From the NCBI RefSeq assembly GCF_011058315.1, contig NZ_CP049298.1, forward strand, positions 1,984,001 through 2,048,000: DNA of 64,000 bases, given 5' to 3'. Position 1 is the stretch's first letter. Each line of letters starts with the position of its first letter. The stretch is from Chryseobacterium sp. POL2. Its GTDB lineage: Bacteria; Bacteroidota; Bacteroidia; Flavobacteriales; Weeksellaceae. The translations under genes and the position numbers were made by a program. Shown here one piece after another: positions 26,315 to 36,052 of this stretch. The notes under the pieces were generated by a model that ran no database searches, was not told the origin of the DNA, and saw nothing but the letters and a program-made list of their open reading frames with translations.

Positions 26315-27601
26315 TTAATCCTCTAGATTATACTGTTTTATTTTTCTATAAAGTGTACGTTGCGAAATTCCCAATTCATCCGCTGCTTTGTTACGTCTGC
26401 CGCGATGCTTTTCCAAAGCCTTTATAATCAAATCTTTTTCATTGTTTTGAAGCGACAAAGATTCTGGTTTAGATTCTTCAACTTCAATATCCAAAACATC
26501 TTCGTAAGGATTATCGTCCTCAACATTCATCACATTTGCAGATTGTACATTGGGTTGATCCTTGGATTCAAAATACAAAAGTGAGTTCGGGTTATGTACA
26601 GGTGTGGGTTCTGGCGTATAAATTCTATTAATTAAATTCTTTTCCTGATTGCTCAAATCACCATTTCCACGGTTTTTTATCAACTCCGAAGTTAAAGATT
26701 TTAAATCATTTATATCGTTTCGCATATCGAAAAGTACTTTGTACATAATCTCTCTTTCGGAACCAAAATCAGCAGAATTTCCGCTTCCACTTTTCTGAAT
26801 AACCGCTGGAAGGTGCGTTTGTGTCGGAATATATTCGGCAAGTTTTACAGAATTTATTTCTCTATTTTGCTCTACAACCGTCATTTGTTCTACCAAATTT
26901 CTGAGCTGACGAACGTTTCCAGGAAATGGATAATTTTCCAAATACTGAACAGCATCGTCTGTTAATTTCAGTTCTGGCATTCTGTATTTTTCAGCGAAAT
27001 CGATGGCAAATTTCCTGAAAAGCAAATGAATATCACCTTTTCTTTCTCTCAAAGCAGGCATATCGATTTGCACCGTATTCAGACGATAATATAAATCTTC
27101 ACGAAAACGCCCATCTTGGATCGCGTTCATCATATTCACGTTGGTTGCGGCAACAATTCTTACATTGGTTTTCTGAATTTGAGAAGATCCCACTTTCATA
27201 AATTCACCACTTTCTAAAACTCTTAGTAATCTAACCTGCGTTTGCAAAGGCAATTCACCCACTTCATCCAAGAAAATAGTTCCACCATCAGCGACTTCAA
27301 AATAACCTTTTCTGGTAGCTGTTGCGCCGGTAAAAGCGCCTTTTTCGTGACCGAAAAGCTCAGAATCTATTGTTCCTTCCGGAATTGCACCGCAGTTCAC
27401 TACAATATAAGGTTGGTGTTTTCTTTTAGATTCGGCATGAATAATTTTCGGAATATGTTCTTTCCCAACACCAGATTCTCCGATGACAAGCACGGAAATA
27501 TCGGTGGGAGCGACTTGTATGGCTTTTTCGATGGCGCGGTTAAGTGCAGGGAAATTCCCGATGATGCCGAAGCGGTTTTTTATGTTTTGTAATTCGTTCA
27601 T
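26315..27601 (-). CDS. sigma-54-dependent transcriptional activator (AAA+, Fis HTH)
   Basis: 428-aa enhancer-binding protein without a receiver or sensory domain. The AAA+ core has Walker A GESGVGKE, the sigma-54 contact loop GAFTGA and Walker B GGTIFLDEVGEL. A linker of about 130 residues follows, then a Fis-type helix-turn-helix (NKAADELGISQRTLYRKIKQ). The lack of an input domain suggests regulation by a partner or by expression level. It heads an operon with lptE and an acidic TPR-like gene, an order I recall from other Flavobacteria. Confidence 0.92.
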   Translation of the reverse strand: MNELQNIKNRFGIIGNFPALNRAIEKAIQVAPTDISVLVIGESGVGKEHIPKIIHAESKRKHQPYIVVNCGAIPEGTIDSELFGHEKGAFTGATATRKGYFEVADGGTIFLDEVGELPLQTQVRLLRVLESGEFMKVGSSQIQKTNVRIVAATNVNMMNAIQDGRFREDLYYRLNTVQIDMPALRERKGDIHLLFRKFAIDFAEKYRMPELKLTDDAVQYLENYPFPGNVRQLRNLVEQMTVVEQNREINSVKLAEYIPTQTHLPAVIQKSGSGNSADFGSEREIMYKVLFDMRNDINDLKSLTSELIKNRGNGDLSNQEKNLINRIYTPEPTPVHNPNSLLYFESKDQPNVQSANVMNVEDDNPYEDVLDIEVEESKPESLSLQNNEKDLIIKALEKHRGRRNKAADELGISQRTLYRKIKQYNLED

Positions 27602-27672
27602 TTGAATGATTTAATTTAAAGATTAAGAAATTGAGAGATTAAGAAATTATTTGAATTTATTAATCATCATTA

Positions 27673-28023
27673 TTAAGCTAAAAATCTTATTTCTAAATCG
27701 TCTTTATTACGAACTTTTGAAGTTTTTTTCTGAATTTTTGAAACCTCATCAAAAGACCAGTTTTCAAATTGGTTTTTAGGTTGCGGAAAAGAAATCGTTT
27801 TTGAAAAAGATTCTACAAAAACATGCTGTTTCTTAAACTTCTGATTGTATTTGGAAATAAAGTGTCCAAAGTCTTTTAGAAGCTGTTTTGCGTCTTCATT
27901 AGAAACTTTATCAACCGATTTTTCTGAACAGAAATTCAGTTTATTTTCGACACAAAAAACCTTTCCTGATTGGGAATTTCCAATCAAGCTCATTAAAATA
28001 ATGATGTACGAAAGACTTTTCAT
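27673..28023 (-). CDS. small secreted protein, unknown function
   Basis: 116 aa with an N-terminal signal peptide (MKSLSYIIILMSLIGNSQS). The mature part is Lys/Ser-rich and contains two Cys (KVFCVENKLNFCSEK). No family recognised. It starts 7 bp after the DUF1016 nuclease gene on the same strand and is probably co-transcribed, but a secreted protein has no obvious link to a cytosolic nuclease. Confidence 0.6.
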   Translation of the reverse strand: MKSLSYIIILMSLIGNSQSGKVFCVENKLNFCSEKSVDKVSNEDAKQLLKDFGHFISKYNQKFKKQHVFVESFSKTISFPQPKNQFENWSFDEVSKIQKKTSKVRNKDDLEIRFLA

Positions 28024-28030
28024 CTTTGTT

Positions 28031-29101
28031 TTATTCTTTCAATAAATTCTTAAATTCTTCTTTTGACGGAAGAACGGTTTTATATTTACTGGCAAAAATT
28101 TGGTCGTTATTTTCTGGCAAAGTATATTCTACTAAAGCTTCATTTTTGTCTTGACAAAGAATAATTCCAATGGTTTTATTCTCATCTTCTAAACGTTTTT
28201 CACGATCAAAATAATTAACATACATCTGCATTTGACCGATATCTTGATGTTTCAATTCGCCGATTTTTAAGTCAATTAATACAAAACATTTTAAAATTCG
28301 GTTATAAAAAACCAAATCTACACGAAAATGCTTTTCATCAAAGGAAATTCTTTCTTGTCGAGCCACAAAAGTAAATCCTGTCCCCAATTCAAGAAGAAAA
28401 TGCTCTAACTTATTGATTAATGCAGTTTCTAAATCGTTTTCAGAATAATTTGACTTCTCTTCTAACCCCAAAAACTCTAAAATATAAGGATCTTTTACAG
28501 CATCTTGGGGTTTTTCAAAAACTTGCCCTTTTTCTGAAAGTTTCAAAATTTCTTCCTTATCCTTACTTAAACTCAATCTCGAATACAATGCAGAATCGTA
28601 TTGTCTTTGCAGTTCTCTTAAGCTCCAATTGTTTTTAAAAGATTCTATTTCGTAAAATTTTCTTTCATTAAGATCATTAATTCTCATTAATTTGAGATAA
28701 TGTGACCATGAAAGATAAAAATTTATTTCATGATTTTTTGATTTTGAATCTTCAGTTTTCCCAAGCTCTGTTTGTTCTTTCGATAACTTTTTATTTTCTA
28801 AAAGGACAGACAGTGTTTGTCCTTTTGAATAAGCCAAAAAAAACTGTCGTATTTGTTTTAAATTTGAATAAGAAAAACCTTTTCCAAATTTTTCAGTTAA
28901 CAAAATAGACAAATCTTTCAAAATAGCTTTTCCGTATTCTGCTCGGTTTTCTCCTTTTTGTTCATCTTCTACAATCATCCTTCCGATTTCAAAATAAGTT
29001 AGAACCATCGCTTGGTTAACAGTTGCGACAACTCTTTTTCTTGAATTCTCGAGTAATTCAGAAATATTTTGAAATAATATGTGAGATTGCAAATCGTTCA
29101 T
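28031..29101 (-). CDS. DUF1016/YhcG-family PDDEXK nuclease
   Basis: 356 aa. N-terminal DUF1016_N helical domain (about 1-150: SRKRVVATVNQAMVLTYFEIGRMI, GKGFSYSNLKQIRQFF) and a C-terminal PDDEXK nuclease fold with catalytic FRVDLVFYN and LIDLKIGEL (D, D-x-K) at about 255-290. Homologues occur near restriction-modification and other defence loci but also alone in genomes, as here. Substrate unknown. It lies between miaB (22 bp) and a small secreted protein on the minus strand. Confidence 0.85.
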   Translation of the reverse strand: MNDLQSHILFQNISELLENSRKRVVATVNQAMVLTYFEIGRMIVEDEQKGENRAEYGKAILKDLSILLTEKFGKGFSYSNLKQIRQFFLAYSKGQTLSVLLENKKLSKEQTELGKTEDSKSKNHEINFYLSWSHYLKLMRINDLNERKFYEIESFKNNWSLRELQRQYDSALYSRLSLSKDKEEILKLSEKGQVFEKPQDAVKDPYILEFLGLEEKSNYSENDLETALINKLEHFLLELGTGFTFVARQERISFDEKHFRVDLVFYNRILKCFVLIDLKIGELKHQDIGQMQMYVNYFDREKRLEDENKTIGIILCQDKNEALVEYTLPENNDQIFASKYKTVLPSKEEFKNLLKE

Positions 29102-29122
29102 ACAACTAAAAAAGAAGAATTT

Positions 29123-30559
29123 CTATTTCGCTGTTTCTCCCAAAAGCGTTCCTTGCGTATTTCCGTGAACAAAAACAGACACAATGTCGCCAATTTTTTG
29201 TCCGTCTAACTTATCGAAAACGCAAACAGCATTCTGAGAATTACGCCCTTTCCATTGATTTTCGTTCTTTTTGGAAGTTCCTTCAATTAAAATTTCATGA
29301 ACCCTTCCCACATAACCTGCCATTCTTTTTCGGGATAGTTCACCTTGCAGAGCGATAATTTCCGCTAAACGTCTTTGCTTAACATCTGCAGGAATATCGT
29401 CTTCCATTTTTTTGTGCGCTGGTGTTCCTGGTCTTTCAGAATACGCAAACATATAACCGTAATCGTACTCCACTTCACGCATTAACGATAAAGTATCTTG
29501 GTGATCTTCTTCAGTTTCTGTACAGAAACCAACAATCATATCTTGAGAAAATGCCACTTCGGGAACAATTTCTTTGGCTTTTTTAATCAGATCCAAATAT
29601 TCTTCACGAGTGTGTTGACGGTTCATTAATTCTAAAACTCTGTTGCTTCCACTTTGCACCGGAAGGTGAACATATTTGCAGATATTATCGTGTTTCGCCA
29701 TCATTTCGAACACGGAAGTCGTCATGTCATGCGGATTGGAAGTCGAGAAACGAATTCTCATTTCCGGAACAGCTTTCGCCACCAAATCCAACAATTGCGC
29801 AAAATCTACAGCCGTTGCTTTCTGCATTTCACTTGCTTTGGCGAAATCTTTTTTCGGACCGCCACCGTACCATAAATACGAATCTACATTCTGGCCTAAA
29901 AGCGTGATTTCTTTATAACCATTTGCAGCTAATTCTTTACATTCTTCAAGAATAGAATGCGGATCACGACTTCTCTCGCGACCTCTAGTAAATGGAACTA
30001 CGCAAAATGTACACATATTATCGCAACCTCTGGTGATGGTTACAAACGCGGTAACGCCGTTTCCGCCCAAACGAACTGGATTGATATCGGCATAAGTTTC
30101 TTCCTTAGACAAAATCACGTTGATGGCATCTCTACCGTCTTCGGTTTCTTTTAAAAGATTGGGTAAATCTCTGTAAGCATCGGGACCAACGACCAAATCC
30201 ACCAAATGCTCTTCTTCTAAAAATTTGGTTTTCAAACGTTCAGCCATACAGCCCAAAACGCCAACGGTAAGACTGGGATTGGATTTTTTCTGGTTTTTGA
30301 ATTGCGAAAGTCGCATTCTCACGGTTTGTTCCGCTTTTTCACGAATGGAGCAAGTATTTAAGAGAATTAAATCCGCTTCTTCCACATTTAAAGTGGTGTT
30401 GTAACCTTGTTCATTAAGAATGGAAGCTACAATTTCAGAATCGGAAAAGTTCATTTGGCAGCCATAACTTTCCAGGAATAATTTCTTAGAATTTTCTGGT
30501 TTTTCGGCTATTGCAAAAGCTTCTCCTTGTTTGGTTTCGTCTATATATTTTTCTTGCAC
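29123..30559 (-). CDS. miaB: tRNA-2-methylthio-N6-isopentenyladenosine synthase MiaB
   Basis: Radical-SAM methylthiotransferase, 478 aa from the GTG at 30557-30559 ([15 protein letters not shown]). UPF0004 domain with cluster-binding Cys ([23 protein letters not shown]), radical SAM CxxxCxxC ([12 protein letters not shown]) and a TRAM domain at the C-terminus. An in-frame ATG at 30649 would add 30 residues ([14 protein letters not shown]) encoded by a dispersed repeat. I prefer the GTG, but a -7 box at 30664-30671 means the ATG could be transcribed and used. Confidence 0.93.
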   Translation of the reverse strand: MQEKYIDETKQGEAFAIAEKPENSKKLFLESYGCQMNFSDSEIVASILNEQGYNTTLNVEEADLILLNTCSIREKAEQTVRMRLSQFKNQKKSNPSLTVGVLGCMAERLKTKFLEEEHLVDLVVGPDAYRDLPNLLKETEDGRDAINVILSKEETYADINPVRLGGNGVTAFVTITRGCDNMCTFCVVPFTRGRERSRDPHSILEECKELAANGYKEITLLGQNVDSYLWYGGGPKKDFAKASEMQKATAVDFAQLLDLVAKAVPEMRIRFSTSNPHDMTTSVFEMMAKHDNICKYVHLPVQSGSNRVLELMNRQHTREEYLDLIKKAKEIVPEVAFSQDMIVGFCTETEEDHQDTLSLMREVEYDYGYMFAYSERPGTPAHKKMEDDIPADVKQRRLAEIIALQGELSRKRMAGYVGRVHEILIEGTSKKNENQWKGRNSQNAVCVFDKLDGQKIGDIVSVFVHGNTQGTLLGETAK

Positions 30560-30671
30560 GGTCTCGGGATTTAAGATTCGAGATTTGAGATTCGATTCTT
30601 CGACTTCGCTCAGAATGAAGACAGTCAAATACCGAAAATTAAATTTCAAATCAGTTTAGTGTGCAAAGATA
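30560..30671 (-). promoter_or_regulatory. miaB leader with dispersed repeat and -7 box
   Basis: Minus-strand TATCTTTG (30664-30671) matches TAnnTTTG; no clear -33. The following leader (about 30573-30640) contains AGATTTGAGATT-type repeats and a segment that reads TTCGACTTCGCTCAGAATGA on the plus strand, a motif I associate with dispersed Bacteroidetes repeats. Confidence 0.45.
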
Positions 30672-30823
30672 CGAATTTTGATGACAGAATGGCAGATAAA
30701 ACCACAGCATTGTACAACTAATTAAATATACGGTTCTAGAACCACACCTCCTTTTACCCTTGTTTTTAAAGGGATTCTGTTAAATGTAGCAGGTTTCCAT
30801 TTCTTTTATAAATCTCTTTAAAA

Positions 30824-31588
30824 TCATTCAAAAGATAGCGTGATTGGTAAAGTATAAAAAGATTTTTTAGGTACTCCTTTCTTTGTTGCAGATGTAAATT
30901 TATTCAGTTTTTTTATATTTCGAAACAATTGCTCAACTTGGGAAGTGCTTAGTTGATAATTCGCTTCAATAATACTCAGGTTTTGAATACTACCTAATTC
31001 ATCAACATCGAATTTTATTTTAAAAAAATAAGTTCCATCCTGCATCGATTTTTTACTTACTATTTTCATTAACACATTGGCAACATCTATACGAAATTTA
31101 CTTAGCCCTCCTGGATATTGAGGTTCGGTAAGGTTTCTATTCGTGAACATTTTAACACCAGCCGGACTGGTTTTAAATTCGTAATCTAGAATGTCACTTG
31201 GATTAATCTCTGCGCTTGCCACGGCAGGAACAATAGTGTTATTATATACAGCAGGATTCCAATTTTTTAATTTTGGGAAAACTTTCTTAATAATATCATA
31301 AGCACATTGGTTGTTTTTAATACTTAAAGTATCAAAATCTTTAACATATTTAACTTTTTTATCAGGATAAACAATAAATCCAATTTTGTATTTTTCCTCT
31401 GGATTTTCACAGGCTTTAATATTATCCTCTAACATCATTTTTTGAAAATCCTCAAAAAAATCAGCTACTCCATTTTGATAAAAAAATTGGTTGGCAGGGT
31501 AAGCCTCTAAAACCTGAGCTTGTATAGCTTGGGATTTAAAGTTTACAAAAAAGAAAAATAATGATACTATTAATAATCGATTTATCAT
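30824..31588 (-). CDS. secreted protein with TonB-C-like domains
   Basis: 254 aa. Signal peptide MINRLLIVSLFFFFVNFKSQA. Two regions resemble TonB C-terminal folds: about 65-125 (YKIGFIVYPDKKVKYVK) and about 175-254 (GTYFFKIKFDVDELGSIQNL, then LPITLSFE). There is no membrane anchor or Pro-rich linker, so it is not a canonical TonB. Probably periplasmic, function unknown. The spacer downstream holds the 12-bp palindrome GGTTCTAGAACC (30732-30743). Confidence 0.6.
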   Translation of the reverse strand: MINRLLIVSLFFFFVNFKSQAIQAQVLEAYPANQFFYQNGVADFFEDFQKMMLEDNIKACENPEEKYKIGFIVYPDKKVKYVKDFDTLSIKNNQCAYDIIKKVFPKLKNWNPAVYNNTIVPAVASAEINPSDILDYEFKTSPAGVKMFTNRNLTEPQYPGGLSKFRIDVANVLMKIVSKKSMQDGTYFFKIKFDVDELGSIQNLSIIEANYQLSTSQVEQLFRNIKKLNKFTSATKKGVPKKSFYTLPITLSFE

Positions 31589-31642
31589 ATAAATTTAATA
31601 TTTGCAAAAATGCATTAAAATTTTTAAATTCCTAAAAAAACA

Positions 31643-32326
31643 TTATTTAATCACAAAATCAAAATAAGTCTCAGGAAAAGGCTCGTCTTTCAGCGTAAAA
31701 TGCCACCATTCTTCTTGATATTCTTTAAAATTAAATTGCAACATCGCTTGTTTAAGTATCAATCGATTGGCTTGCTGTTGTACGGTAATTTGTGAAGCAT
31801 CTTGATGCGAAATCGTTCCAAAAAAATCAAACGGACTTCCCATATCCACGTCTTTTCCTGTTATAAGATCGACCAAACTCAAATCGATTGTGCTTCCTCG
31901 CGTGTGTCCAGATTTGGAAGCAATATATCCTAATGTGAAAAGATCACGTTTGTCAACTTGTGGATAGAATTCGGCTTTGGCAATCGTGTCGTTAATATCT
32001 TTTGCCCACACTTCAAAACTCGTCACCGACCGTTGTGGTCGATAAGCATCAAAAACCTTTAGAGCATAGCCTTTTTTCTTTAGTTCTTTTTGAACTTTCG
32101 CTAAAGCTTGAGTTGCTTTTTTGCTCATTATTAAAACAGGTTTCTCGTAACCGACAACAGGACGCCCCGTGAAATTATTGGACCCAAAATAACGCAAATC
32201 CACGATAATATCAGGAATTTCTCGTTGTACATAAACAAAAGATTCTGGTAAATTTTCTTCTCGCGAAGTACAAGAATTTAGTCCTAAAAAAAAGATGAAA
32301 CAATAGAAAATAATTTTGAAATTCAT
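31643..32326 (-). CDS. D-alanyl-D-alanine dipeptidase (VanX/DdpX, M15D), lipoprotein
   Basis: 227 aa. Lipoprotein signal with lipobox GLNSC (Cys19). Zinc-site motifs of M15D peptidases: SGHTRGSTIDLSLVD (His and Asp) and EEWWHF (catalytic Glu and His); FDAYRPQRSV fits the family. It cleaves D-Ala-D-Ala, and with its lipid anchor it should act in the periplasm on cell-wall fragments, more likely recycling than vancomycin resistance, as no van ligase is present. It starts 29 bp after rodA and looks like the tail of the mre operon. Confidence 0.88.
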   Translation of the reverse strand: MNFKIIFYCFIFFLGLNSCTSREENLPESFVYVQREIPDIIVDLRYFGSNNFTGRPVVGYEKPVLIMSKKATQALAKVQKELKKKGYALKVFDAYRPQRSVTSFEVWAKDINDTIAKAEFYPQVDKRDLFTLGYIASKSGHTRGSTIDLSLVDLITGKDVDMGSPFDFFGTISHQDASQITVQQQANRLILKQAMLQFNFKEYQEEWWHFTLKDEPFPETYFDFVIK

Positions 32327-32355
32327 GGTTTTAATTTGACCACAAATTACAACAT

Positions 32356-33585
32356 CTAAACAAGACTGTTTTTATCAGCGTAATTAAGTTTGAAAAAAAT
32401 AAAAGTCATTATTGAAAAGGCCAACAACGAACTTCCACCATAACTAAAATAAGGCAACGGAATCCCAACAGTCGGGAACAAGCCCATAACCATCCCAATA
32501 TTCATACAAAAATGCATCAACAAAATGGAGGCGAAACAATAGCCAAAAACCCTGTTGAAAGTGGATTTTTGATTTTCTGCGAGATAATAAATCCGTCCTA
32601 TATATAAGGCATAGCACAAGACCAAAAGTGTACTTCCTACAAAGCCCCATTCCTCGCCAACGGTACAGAAAATATAATCTGTACTTTGCTCCGGAACGAA
32701 TTTTCCTTGTGTAACCGAACCTTCTTTATAGCCTTTTCCTAAAAGTCCTCCCGAGCCAATGGCTGTTTTGGAATATAATAAATTGTAGCCCGATGTATCA
32801 CGAAAAGCACGTTCGCCTTTATACAAAACCTCGATTCTTTCGCGTTGGTGTTTGGGAAGTTTTTCTAAAACCATTGGCGTTACATACGAAAAAGCCGACA
32901 ACACACCGACTATTAAAACCACTGCGGAAATACTCATGACATTCCAATGGATTCGATAAAAATTAAAGAAAATATAAATGGCTGTTATTAAGACAATTCC
33001 TCCAATAACATACAAAGGATTAATAGCTATCGAAATAAGAAAAACAGCGATAAAGACAAACATTATGCTAAAGAATTTCCCCGAAAAACCTTCTCTATAA
33101 ATCGCAATAATAAACGCCAAAAACACCATAAGAGATCCCACATCAGGAATCATCAAAACAACAATTCCTGGAATGCCGATAATTGCCAAACAAGTGATTA
33201 CATCGCGCTGACGTTTGATATCAAAATCAGGATTAGAAACATAATTGGCTAACATCAAAGAAACAGCAATTTTTGCAAACTCTACTGGTTGCAAACTGAT
33301 TGGCCCGAATTTGTACCAATTTTTTTGGCCCATAATTTCTTTTCCGAAAGGAAATAACCCAACCAAAAGTAACACGCCCATCACATAAAAAACGAAAGAC
33401 ATATTCTCAAAAAATTTGGTTCTCATTACGAAAATAACAAGTCCTACAAAAACACTTATCCCGAACCACATCAACTGTCGCGCACCACTATCTGGATCCA
33501 CACTCCCAATATTGAGAATTGCGAATATACAAATCACAAAATAAAGACCAAGCCCTAGTTTGTCTATGCCTTCTGCCCACTTCAT
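32356..33585 (-). CDS. rodA: rod-shape peptidoglycan glycosyltransferase RodA
   Basis: 409-aa SEDS-family membrane protein (about 10 helices) that polymerises lipid II with its partner PBP2. Family motifs: QPVEFAKIAV, IPDVGSLMVF, EQSTDYIFCTVGEEWGF, GIPLPYFSYGGSSLL. It overlaps mrdA by 4 bp (ATGA), so the two are translationally coupled. Confidence 0.95.
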   Translation of the reverse strand: MKWAEGIDKLGLGLYFVICIFAILNIGSVDPDSGARQLMWFGISVFVGLVIFVMRTKFFENMSFVFYVMGVLLLVGLFPFGKEIMGQKNWYKFGPISLQPVEFAKIAVSLMLANYVSNPDFDIKRQRDVITCLAIIGIPGIVVLMIPDVGSLMVFLAFIIAIYREGFSGKFFSIMFVFIAVFLISIAINPLYVIGGIVLITAIYIFFNFYRIHWNVMSISAVVLIVGVLSAFSYVTPMVLEKLPKHQRERIEVLYKGERAFRDTSGYNLLYSKTAIGSGGLLGKGYKEGSVTQGKFVPEQSTDYIFCTVGEEWGFVGSTLLVLCYALYIGRIYYLAENQKSTFNRVFGYCFASILLMHFCMNIGMVMGLFPTVGIPLPYFSYGGSSLLAFSIMTFIFFKLNYADKNSLV

Positions 33586-35549
33586 GGTTTTGCTGTTTTT
33601 TTAGTTGAAGTATTTATGCTCGTTTGCTTTTTAGCATTTAGATTTTTTAAACTGTCTTTTATTTTTTGAAGTTTAATAGAATCTGGTTTTGGCGGCACAT
33701 ACTTTCCTATTTTTTTTAGATACTCGTTCCATTGGCGGCGATATTCTGGTTGAAAACTAGACGTTACCATCTTTTTATAAAGATGTTCTCTTTTAATCTC
33801 TCCTAGCAAATAACGCTCAGCAATAACTGTACAAGCTGGCCCTGCCCAAGTCGCACCAAAACCGGCATGTTCCATAACAGATGCTACAACAATTTTGGGC
33901 TTGTCAGCCGGAGCAATTAATACGAAAATAGAATTATCTTTCCCTTGCGGGACTTGTGCCGTACCTGTTTTTGCCAATTGTGTAAAGTCATTAGATTTCA
34001 ATCCGCGTCCTGTACCACGAAGCATTACTGCTTCCATACCTTGAATAACTGGATCGAAATATTTCTTATCGACTTTCGTGTATTTTTTTTGTTTAAATAA
34101 AGGATTAGGGTTTGGCTTTCCATCAATATTTTTCACGATGTGAGGCGTAATATACCAACCACGATTGGCAATTGCCGCTGTAAAATTTGCTAACTGCATC
34201 GGCGTTGTCAAAATATCTCCTTGTCCCATTCCGTTAAAAACAGCATTAATTGGTTTCCAATTTTTACCATTTCTACGGAGGTAAGTTTCCTCACTCGGCA
34301 TATAACCTTTGCTACCTGTTGCAAGATCATTGTTCATATAAACGCCAAGTCCAAAACTCGCCATGATGTCTTTCCACTCATGCATTCCTTTGGATGGATT
34401 GCCCGGATATTTATTTAAAATCGCTAAATAAGCATATGAAAAATAGCAGTTACTCGACACTTGGATAGAAGGAATTAAAGGATCTGCACCACCGTGGCCT
34501 TTGATACGAACGCCCATATAACTAAAACCACCACCGCAAGGAAAGATGGTCTTTTCCGTCATTACACCCATTTCCATTGCAGCAAGTGCCGTTACCAATT
34601 TGAATGTGGAGCCTGGAGGATAAGCCGCCTGGATAGACCTATCGAACATGGGTTGATTGATACTGTCATTAACCAAGCGATAGATATTTTTCATCTTATC
34701 TGGACCTGTGAAAAGATTGGGGTCAACATCTGGACCTGTTGCCATCGTCAAAATCTCACCATTATTAGGATCCAAGGCTACAATAGCGCCACGTTTGTTC
34801 ACCAACATTTCTTCAGCGATACGTTGTAAATCGTAATCAATGGTAAGTGTTAAATCCTTTCCTGTGACAACATCCTTGTCCAACTCTCCATTTTTGTAAG
34901 AACCAATGCTACGCTGACGAATATCTTTCTGAATGTACTTAATACCTTTTTCGCCTCTTAATTCTTTTTCATAAGATTTTTCAACACCACTTTTCCCAAT
35001 GATATCCCCTGGAAGATAATACAAAGAATCTTTTTTAATATCCGCATCGTTCACCTGATTGGTATAGCCTAAAAGATTGCCCGAAGTATTGATTTCATAT
35101 TGTCTTTGTGGACGCGAAACAATATTAAATGCAGGGAACTTAAACAAAATCTCTTGTATGCGCGCCATATCTTCACGGCTCAGATTTTTCATAAAAGTCA
35201 TTGGCGTCAGACGAGAATAGTATTTTTCTTTTTTAAGCGCATCTATCGTTTGGACGAACTGTGGTTTTGTCATTTTCATCAAATTACAAAAACCAATTGT
35301 ATCAAAGTCTGGACGCATCAAAGCTGCGGTGTAAGAAATTTCAAAAGACGGTTGGTTGCCCACCAAGATTTTTCCATTTCGGTCAAAAATAACCCCACGT
35401 TGCGGAATTTCGTATTCGATTTTAATAGAAGTATTTGCAGCATTTAGCGCATATCTGTCAGTAAACAATTGCAAATAAGCTAGCCTAGCAATAAAAATTA
35501 TTGCCACCACAAACAACACGACAATGAGTTTGAGATACTGAGGCTTCAA
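33582..35549 (-). CDS. mrdA: penicillin-binding protein 2 (transpeptidase)
   Basis: 655-aa class B PBP. One N-terminal membrane helix (about 5-27), a pedestal domain with RGVIFDRNGKIL, then the transpeptidase with SxxK (PPGSTFKL), SxN (SSNCYF) and KTG (LAKTGTAQVP). A basic Lys/Thr/Ser tail of about 45 residues follows the catalytic domain. It cross-links glycan made by RodA during elongation. Four-base overlaps with both mreD and rodA. Confidence 0.96.
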   Translation of the reverse strand: MKPQYLKLIVVLFVVAIIFIARLAYLQLFTDRYALNAANTSIKIEYEIPQRGVIFDRNGKILVGNQPSFEISYTAALMRPDFDTIGFCNLMKMTKPQFVQTIDALKKEKYYSRLTPMTFMKNLSREDMARIQEILFKFPAFNIVSRPQRQYEINTSGNLLGYTNQVNDADIKKDSLYYLPGDIIGKSGVEKSYEKELRGEKGIKYIQKDIRQRSIGSYKNGELDKDVVTGKDLTLTIDYDLQRIAEEMLVNKRGAIVALDPNNGEILTMATGPDVDPNLFTGPDKMKNIYRLVNDSINQPMFDRSIQAAYPPGSTFKLVTALAAMEMGVMTEKTIFPCGGGFSYMGVRIKGHGGADPLIPSIQVSSNCYFSYAYLAILNKYPGNPSKGMHEWKDIMASFGLGVYMNNDLATGSKGYMPSEETYLRRNGKNWKPINAVFNGMGQGDILTTPMQLANFTAAIANRGWYITPHIVKNIDGKPNPNPLFKQKKYTKVDKKYFDPVIQGMEAVMLRGTGRGLKSNDFTQLAKTGTAQVPQGKDNSIFVLIAPADKPKIVVASVMEHAGFGATWAGPACTVIAERYLLGEIKREHLYKKMVTSSFQPEYRRQWNEYLKKIGKYVPPKPDSIKLQKIKDSLKNLNAKKQTSINTSTKKTAKP

Positions 35550-36052
35550 ATTTTCTGTTTAATTTTAAATGCTAATGCGTAAGCAATGATGAATACAAAG
35601 GATATAAGACTGGTAAATACTACATTGAGTAAAATTTCAAAAAAACGATCGAATTTAAAAAACTCAACATACTGAACGATTAACTGATGTATGAAAATAC
35701 TTGTTAATATAAAGACTACAAACTGTAACCATTGCAAAGATTGGAACGAAAAGAAATCCGTAGATGTATCGGTTGATGTTCTGAAAATTATCATTCTAAA
35801 ATAGGCAATCGTAGTTGTCGCCAAAGCATTAATCCCCCAAGTACCAAGAAATGCATCAATGGACAAACCTAGCAGAAAACTTAGTGCTAAAAAATGAAAA
35901 TTATTTCTAAAAAAGGGATAGAACAACACAAAAACAGGATACAAAACTGGAATATATTTCCCAAAAAGCGTAATGCGATTCAGTAAAAATACCTGAACCG
36001 CAACCAAAATTGCAATCAATGCGATATCGGAAAATACGTTTCTACTGACCAT
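35546..36052 (-). CDS. mreD: rod shape-determining protein MreD
   Basis: 168-aa inner-membrane protein with five to six helices. Identified by hydrophobic pattern and position between mreC and mrdA (overlap 11 bp and 4 bp). It links MreC to the elongation machinery. Confidence 0.85.
   Translation of the reverse strand: MVSRNVFSDIALIAILVAVQVFLLNRITLFGKYIPVLYPVFVLFYPFFRNNFHFLALSFLLGLSIDAFLGTWGINALATTTIAYFRMIIFRTSTDTSTDFFSFQSLQWLQFVVFILTSIFIHQLIVQYVEFFKFDRFFEILLNVVFTSLISFVFIIAYALAFKIKQKI

Noticed and set aside
31643-32326. Vancomycin resistance cluster
   Set aside because: VanX-like dipeptidase only; no vanH, ligase or vanRS genes, and the lipobox suggests a periplasmic role.
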